A stretch of DNA of 64,000 nucleotides. Origin: Paraburkholderia nodosa DSM 21604 (GTDB taxonomy: Bacteria > Pseudomonadota > Gammaproteobacteria > Burkholderiales > Burkholderiaceae). A program made the translations under genes and the position numbers. Positions 59,654 to 64,000 of this stretch are shown piece after piece (the stretch's first letter is position 1; each line of letters starts with the position of its first letter). The notes under the pieces are model-generated. The model saw only the letters and a list, made by a program, of their open reading frames with translations. It was not told the DNA's origin and ran no database searches. The DNA is taken from contig NZ_JAFA01000011.1 of assembly GCF_000519185.1 (NCBI RefSeq), forward strand, positions 124,001 to 188,000, given 5' to 3'.

Positions 59654-60550
59654 TCAGTCGGGCTGAACGATCAGCTGGCCGGAGCGGCCGGCGATCTCGC
59701 CCCAGGTGACAGGGTACGATGGCAGCGAATCCGGGTCCAGCGTCGCATGATAGTCGCCCATCGTGGCAAACGTGTGGCCTTGCGCGCGCCAGCCGGCGAG
59801 CAGCTGCTCGAACACCGGTGCGAGCTTCTGGCCTTCGAGTTCGGCGTGCAGCGTGAAGACCTGGTCGTGCGGGTTGTTTTCGGTACGCTTGAGCATCCAT
59901 GCCGCAACCGTATCGGTATCGACGCCATCGACGCCGAGCACCTCGTCGAGCGTGGGCAGCGTGGTGGGCATTTGCACGTGATTCAGCGTGCGGCCCGCCA
60001 CCACCGGACGGTAGGGCGAATGACCGCGCCCGTCGGAGGCGTAGCGCATGCCCCACGTGTCGATCTGCTCGAAGGCGGCCTCGTTCATCTGCCAGCCCGC
60101 CGCGCCGTGCGTGACGGGCGGCGTGCCGAAGATGCGCGTGAAGCGGTCGTGGCTCTTCTGCATCTGGCGCGCGGTCCATTGCGCGTCACGCTTGCGCACG
60201 TTGTCCTGCCAGTACACGTGATCCCATGTATGGATGCCGCATTCGAAGCCGGCTTCGTGAATCGCGCGCATTTCCGCCGCGGCTTCCACGCCGATGTCGG
60301 GGCCCGGCAGCAGCACGCCGTACATCAGCTGCTTCACGCCGTAGTGCTCGACCACCGACGTGCGCGAGACCTTCTTGAGAAAGCCCGGCCGCAGCACGCG
60401 GCGCAGCGCCCAGCCCGTGTGATCGGGGCCGAGGCTGAACAGGAACGTGGCGCGCGCCTTGTAGCGGTCGAAGATGCGCGCGAGATTCGGCACGCCTTCG
60501 CGCGTGCCGCGCAGCGTGTCGACATCGATTTTCAGGACGATGCGGGCCAA
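59654..60550 (-). CDS. arnD: 4-deoxy-4-formamido-L-arabinose-phosphoundecaprenol deformylase
   Basis: ArnD removes formyl from undecaprenyl-phosphate-Ara4FN before transfer to lipid A. The 298-residue protein has a NodB-homology polysaccharide deacetylase fold, with IDVDTLRG (metal-binding Asp pair, residues about 7-14) and GIHTWDHVYW (metal-binding His). It has no signal peptide; relatives associate with the membrane. It starts 24 bp after the arnA dehydrogenase gene stop and ends the operon in this window. arnT is not adjacent. Confidence 0.93.
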   Translation of the reverse strand: MARIVLKIDVDTLRGTREGVPNLARIFDRYKARATFLFSLGPDHTGWALRRVLRPGFLKKVSRTSVVEHYGVKQLMYGVLLPGPDIGVEAAAEMRAIHEAGFECGIHTWDHVYWQDNVRKRDAQWTARQMQKSHDRFTRIFGTPPVTHGAAGWQMNEAAFEQIDTWGMRYASDGRGHSPYRPVVAGRTLNHVQMPTTLPTLDEVLGVDGVDTDTVAAWMLKRTENNPHDQVFTLHAELEGQKLAPVFEQLLAGWRAQGHTFATMGDYHATLDPDSLPSYPVTWGEIAGRSGQLIVQPD

Positions 60551-60574
60551 GTGGCGAAGTCCTTTCTCTAGCGC

Positions 60575-61624
60575 TTAATGTTGCTCGACGAGCGCACGCG
60601 CTTCGGCCACGTGGCCGCGGTACGCTTCGAAGATCTTGCGCAGCGCTTCGTCGAACGTCGACTTCGGCGCCCAGCCGAGTTCCTGCTTCGTGTTGTCGAT
60701 CTTCGGCACGCGGTTCTGCACGTCCTGATAGCCCGCGCCGTAGTACGCGCCCGACGACGTTTCGACGAGTTGCACCTTCTTCGCCATTTCCGCGTATTCC
60801 GGGAATTCGGCGGCGAGCGCGAGCATCTTGTGCGCGAGTTCGCGCACCGAGAAGTTGTTGGTCGGGTTGCCGATGTTGTAGATCTTGCCCGTGGCGACGC
60901 CGTCCTTGTTCTCGATGATCTTCATGAGCGCTTCGATGCCGTCGTCGATGTCGGTGAACGCACGCTTTTGCGCGCCGCCATCCACGAGGCTGATGTTCTC
61001 GCCGCGCACGATATGGCCGAGGAACTGCGTCACGACGCGCGACGAACCTTCCTTCGGCGTGTAGATCGAGTCGAGGCCCGGGCCGATCCAGTTGAACGGA
61101 CGGAACAGCGTGAAATTCAGGCCTTCCATGCCGTAGCCCCAGATCACGCGGTCCATGAGCTGCTTCGAGCACGCGTAGATCCAGCGCGGCTTGTTGATCG
61201 GGCCGTAGGTCAGCGCCGAGGCGTCCGGGTCGAACTGCTCGTCCGGGCACATGCCATAGACTTCCGACGTCGACGGGAAGACGAGGTGCTTGCGGTACTT
61301 CACGGCCGAACGCACGATCGGCAGGTTCGCTTCGAAGTCGAGCTCGAACACGCGCAGCGGCTGCTGCACGTAGGTGGCGGGCGTCGCGATGGCGACCAGC
61401 GGCAGGATCACGTCGCACTTCTTGACGTGGTACTCGACCCACTCCTTGTTGATCGTGATGTCGCCTTCGAAGAAGTGCATCCGCTCATGCTTGACGAGGT
61501 CGCCGAGGCGATCCGTCTGCATGTCCATGCCGAACACTTCCCAGTTCGTGGTTTCGAGGATGCGTTTGGAGAGGTGGTGGCCGATAAAGCCGTTCACACC
61601 CAGGATCAGAACTTTTTTGGTCAT
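60575..61624 (-). CDS. arnA: UDP-glucuronate decarboxylase (ArnA dehydrogenase half)
   Basis: This 349-residue extended SDR corresponds to the C-terminal half of E. coli ArnA, oxidising and decarboxylating UDP-glucuronate to UDP-4-keto-arabinose. GVNGFIGHH (residues 9-17) binds NAD+. The ArnA-specific Ser120-Glu121 (STSEVYG), Tyr150 and Lys154 (YACSK) and the Arg near 308 (NRVPKID) match the decarboxylase site. It overlaps the formyltransferase gene by 4 bp (ATGA), where E. coli has one fused protein. Confidence 0.93.
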   Translation of the reverse strand: MTKKVLILGVNGFIGHHLSKRILETTNWEVFGMDMQTDRLGDLVKHERMHFFEGDITINKEWVEYHVKKCDVILPLVAIATPATYVQQPLRVFELDFEANLPIVRSAVKYRKHLVFPSTSEVYGMCPDEQFDPDASALTYGPINKPRWIYACSKQLMDRVIWGYGMEGLNFTLFRPFNWIGPGLDSIYTPKEGSSRVVTQFLGHIVRGENISLVDGGAQKRAFTDIDDGIEALMKIIENKDGVATGKIYNIGNPTNNFSVRELAHKMLALAAEFPEYAEMAKKVQLVETSSGAYYGAGYQDVQNRVPKIDNTKQELGWAPKSTFDEALRKIFEAYRGHVAEARALVEQH

Positions 61625-62577
61625 GGACGGGGGACAGATGAAATGAGTTCGGAGAACGCGGCGGGGCTGATGACGGTCTCCTGACCGTCATGCGCATGCC
61701 GCAGTTCGTGGATCGCGATGGCGCGTGCGTCGCCGCAGACGGCGAAAAGCGCATTATCGCTTACGTGGATGCCGGCGGGCAATCCGGCGAGGGGGCGGAC
61801 CCTTTCGGCGTCTTGCGAGCCGGGGCGCACGAGACGCGCGCGGGCAATCACGAAACGCTCGTTGCCGATGTCGGTGAACGCGCCCGGATAGGGCGGCGCG
61901 ACGGCGCGGATCAGGTTGTACACATGCTGCGCGCTTTCGCCGAAATCGATGCGGCCGTCCTCGGGCTTGCGCCCGCCGTAGTAGCTGCCCCGGGTGAGAT
62001 CGTTCGGCAGATGCGGCGCCTCGCCCGCGATCAGCGCAGGCAGCACGCGCCAGAGCGTCTGCTCGGCGGCGACCGTCACCTTGTCGAAGACCTGCGCGGC
62101 GGTGTCGTCTGGCAGGATCGGCACCGGGGTTTGCGCGATGATCGCGCCTGCGTCGGGCTTCGCGGCCATTTCATGCAGCGTGGCGCCCGTTTCGGTTTCG
62201 CCGTTGAGCACGGCCCAGTTCGTAGGCACGCGGCCGCGGTATTTCGGCAGCAGCGAGCCGTGCACGTTGTACGCGCCGCGCCCGGCGAGGGCGAGCAGGT
62301 CCACGGGCAGCATGTGCCGGTAGTAGAACGAGAAGATGAAGTCCGGGCGCGCCGCGGAAACGGCCGCACGCAGTTCGGCGCTCTTCGGGTCGGCGGGCGT
62401 GACGACCTCGATGCCATGCTCTTCGGCCACCGACTTCACGCTGCCGAACCAGATGTTTTCAGTCGGGCTGTCTTCATGCGTGACGACGAGTGCAACGTCG
62501 ACGCCGCCCGCGAGCAACACCTGCAGACAGCGCACGCCCACGTTGTGATACGCGAAGACTACGGCGCGCGGTTTCAT
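61621..62577 (-). CDS. UDP-L-Ara4N formyltransferase (ArnA formyltransferase half)
   Basis: This 318-residue protein corresponds to the N-terminal half of ArnA, formylating UDP-Ara4N with N10-formyltetrahydrofolate. The catalytic Asn104 and His106 (YNVHGSLLPKYRG) and Asp142 (KPDAGAI) are present. The C-terminal OB-like domain ends near 300. It overlaps arnC by 4 bp upstream and the decarboxylase gene by 4 bp downstream. Confidence 0.93.
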   Translation of the reverse strand: MKPRAVVFAYHNVGVRCLQVLLAGGVDVALVVTHEDSPTENIWFGSVKSVAEEHGIEVVTPADPKSAELRAAVSAARPDFIFSFYYRHMLPVDLLALAGRGAYNVHGSLLPKYRGRVPTNWAVLNGETETGATLHEMAAKPDAGAIIAQTPVPILPDDTAAQVFDKVTVAAEQTLWRVLPALIAGEAPHLPNDLTRGSYYGGRKPEDGRIDFGESAQHVYNLIRAVAPPYPGAFTDIGNERFVIARARLVRPGSQDAERVRPLAGLPAGIHVSDNALFAVCGDARAIAIHELRHAHDGQETVISPAAFSELISSVPRP

Positions 62578-63680
62578 TGGCCGGCTCCTTCGTTGGCCGG
62601 GTTCGTGGTCGCGGGCCGTGCAGCAGCGCCTGCCGCTCGCGCGGGTTCAGCCGGCTGCGCGAATGCGGCGGCCTGCATGAAATCCTGGCGCGGCGTCTCG
62701 GCGACGGCGCGGCCATTGCGCTCCTCGAGGATCGTCTGGATCAGGTAACGCGGACGCGCGCGCACCTGCTGGTAGATGCGGCCGATGTACTCGCCGAGCA
62801 GACCGAGCGCGAAGATGATCACGCCGAGCAGGAAGAACGTGATGGCGAAGAGCGTGAACACGCCTTGCACTTCCGCGCCGAGGATGAAGCGGCGAATCAG
62901 CAGCAGCAGGAAGAGGCCTGCCGAGCCGAGCGAGAGGATCACGCCGATGAACGAGAGCCACTGCAGCGGCACGACGGAGAAGCCCGTCACGAGGTCGAAA
63001 TTCAGGCGGATGAGGCTGTAGAGCGAGTACTTCGATTCGCCCGCGAAGCGCTCCTCGTGCGCCACTTCGACCTCGACCGGGTTCTGCGAGAACGTGTAGG
63101 CGAGCGCCGGGATGAAGGTGTTGATTTCGCCGCAGCGGTTGATCGTGTCGATGATACGGCGGTTGTACGCGCGCAGCATGCAGCCCTGGTCGGTCATCTT
63201 GATGCGCGTGATGCGCTCGCGCAGACGGTTCATCGCCTGCGAGGCCTTGCGCCGCCAGAGGCTGTCCTGGCGCTGCTTGCGGATGGTGCCGACGTAGTCG
63301 TAGCCCTCGCGCATCTTCTCGACGAGCTTGCCGATTTCCTCGGGCGGATTTTGCAGGTCGGCGTCGAGCGTGATGACGATCTCGCCGCGGGCCTGCTCGA
63401 AGCCCGCGAGAATCGCCATGTGCTGGCCGTAGTTGCCGTTGAGCAGGATCGCGCGCGTGGTATCGGGCCGCGCGCGGAACTGCTCCGCGAGCATCGCGGC
63501 CGAGCGGTCGCGGCTGCCGTCGTTGATGAAGATCACTTCGTACGAGGTGCCGAGCTTGTCGAGCGCCGGATACAGGCGCGCGAACAGCGCGGGAAGGCCA
63601 GCTTCCTCGTTGTAGACCGGAATGATGACCGAGACTTCCGGCGTGTCCGGGGTCAAGGTGACTTGTTCCGTTTGACTCAT
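62574..63680 (-). CDS. arnC: Undecaprenyl-phosphate Ara4FN transferase
   Basis: ArnC transfers Ara4FN from UDP to undecaprenyl phosphate at the inner face of the membrane. The 368-residue GT2 enzyme has VSVIIPVYNEEAGLPALF (about residues 16-33), LDADLQNPPEEI (DXD-like) and two C-terminal membrane segments (about 230-255 and 265-290). The last about 55 residues are an Ala/Pro tail not found in E. coli ArnC. ATG 63680 is preferred; ATG 63722 or TTG 63728 would extend it. It is 189 bp behind the arnB stop. Confidence 0.92.
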   Translation of the reverse strand: MSQTEQVTLTPDTPEVSVIIPVYNEEAGLPALFARLYPALDKLGTSYEVIFINDGSRDRSAAMLAEQFRARPDTTRAILLNGNYGQHMAILAGFEQARGEIVITLDADLQNPPEEIGKLVEKMREGYDYVGTIRKQRQDSLWRRKASQAMNRLRERITRIKMTDQGCMLRAYNRRIIDTINRCGEINTFIPALAYTFSQNPVEVEVAHEERFAGESKYSLYSLIRLNFDLVTGFSVVPLQWLSFIGVILSLGSAGLFLLLLIRRFILGAEVQGVFTLFAITFFLLGVIIFALGLLGEYIGRIYQQVRARPRYLIQTILEERNGRAVAETPRQDFMQAAAFAQPAEPARAAGAAARPATTNPANEGAGQ

Positions 63681-63861
63681 GTGTGCGTCGATTCCGTTAT
63701 TGGATGCTTCGGTTTGCTGCATGCGCAAATCGGCGGCGCGTGCGCTGCGCCGTCCGCCTGCGTTTCCCCTGTGTCGACCAGCGTTGGCGCTTTAGCGCTT
63801 ATTCTGGTCCCATGCCCGTCAGGGCGGCTCCATCCAGTCCCCGACTTCCGTTACTGCCTGT

Positions 63862-63881
63862 TTTGCCAGTTACCTGGCAAA
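63862..63881 (-). promoter_or_regulatory. Hairpin around the arnB stop codon
   Basis: TTTGCCAG (63874-63881, minus-strand reading) and CTGGCAAA (63862-63869) form an 8 bp stem whose 4 nt loop GTAA contains the TAA stop of arnB. No T-run follows; it may affect message stability or arnC expression. Confidence 0.5.
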
Positions 63882-64000
63882 CTTTGTGCAGATCTCATTC
63901 ACTGCACTGCACACGCGCGCCACGTCGGCTTCGCTCATCTGCGTGAAGAGCGGCAGCGTGACCGTGCTCGCGCCGAAGCGCTCCGCGTGCGGGAACATGC
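63870..64000 (-). CDS. arnB: UDP-Ara4O aminotransferase ArnB, C-terminal fragment
   Basis: Only the last 43 codons are inside the window. The protein end, with HAERFGASTVTLPLFTQMSEADVARVC (cited by core LPLFTQMSEADV), is that of DegT/DnrJ/EryC1 pyridoxal-phosphate aminotransferases such as ArnB, which makes UDP-4-amino-4-deoxy-L-arabinose. Its place in front of arnC supports the call. Gene start lies beyond position 64000. Confidence 0.85.
   Translation of the reverse strand, partial: MFPHAERFGASTVTLPLFTQMSEADVARVCSAVNEICTKFAR

Overview
The window is a GC-rich stretch of a betaproteobacterial main chromosome, most likely Burkholderiaceae (Paraburkholderia, Caballeronia or Burkholderia). The signs are strong G/C third-position bias in all clear genes, the pairs rnr-rlmB, bcp-phoH and aat-bpt-pyrD, a split arnA, a rpsF-priB-rpsR-rplI-dnaB block, and a CysB-type regulator behind sbp-cysTWA. 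No insertion sequence, integrase, prophage, CRISPR array or rRNA operon was seen. Nearly everything is vertically inherited core or near-core genome.

Layout. 0-3.3 kb: RNase R (5' part outside the window), RlmB, RpiA. 3.3-5.4 kb: an 811 bp AT-richer gap with several inverted repeats, then two co-directional genes for small exported proteins of unknown function; this is the most unusual locus. 5.6-10.9 kb: a Crp/Fnr-type regulator, a bifunctional ManC, a GntR/FadR regulator and a Gfo/Idh/MocA oxidoreductase. 11-16.4 kb, minus strand: an amino-acid ABC permease and binding protein, pyrD, the two aminoacyl-transferases Bpt and Aat, a NUDIX hydrolase and initiator tRNA-fMet. 16.6-20.5 kb: DUF336-like, SMR, DUF1488-like and TetR proteins, a hydroxyisobutyryl-CoA hydrolase-like protein and a membrane protein. 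20.9-24.1 kb: ssuDCB plus a Mop/TOBE protein. 24.1-28.9 kb: small hypothetical proteins, a DnaJ-like protein, tRNA-His, DusA and an aldo/keto reductase. 29-34.5 kb: a permease, NodIJ-type ABC exporter, a universal stress protein and a DUF2939-like protein. 34.1-41.7 kb: a lexA operon with two SOS boxes, the sulfate uptake genes sbp-cysTWA-cysB, and an asparaginase. 41.8-47.5 kb: a BON-LysM protein, the glyoxylate route gcl-hyi-garR and a divergent LysR regulator. 47.6-54.4 kb: an ECF sigma/anti-sigma pair, the S6-PriB-S18-L9 operon, DnaB, and a DUF47 protein with a Pit transporter. 54.5-64 kb, minus strand: an atypical SDR, an NlpC/P60 lipoprotein, PhoH, Bcp, and the L-Ara4N lipid A operon arnB(partial)-arnC-arnA(FT)-arnA(DH)-arnD.

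How genes work together. Sulfur: sulfate import (Sbp-CysTWA) with its regulator, and sulfonate scavenging (SsuD with SsuBC), lie about 12 kb apart. C2 metabolism: Gcl joins two glyoxylates to tartronate semialdehyde, Hyi interconverts it with hydroxypyruvate, and GarR reduces it to glycerate. The arn genes make and attach 4-amino-4-deoxy-arabinose to lipid A. Aat and Bpt are both N-degron transferases and sit side by side.

The best candidates for something undescribed are the paired exported proteins at 4.07-5.35 kb, an SOS-linked unknown gene behind lexA, an SDR that has lost the usual Ser-Tyr-Lys residues, a complete intrinsic terminator with no gene in front of it at 32.69 kb, and an 84-residue extension on an ECF sigma factor.
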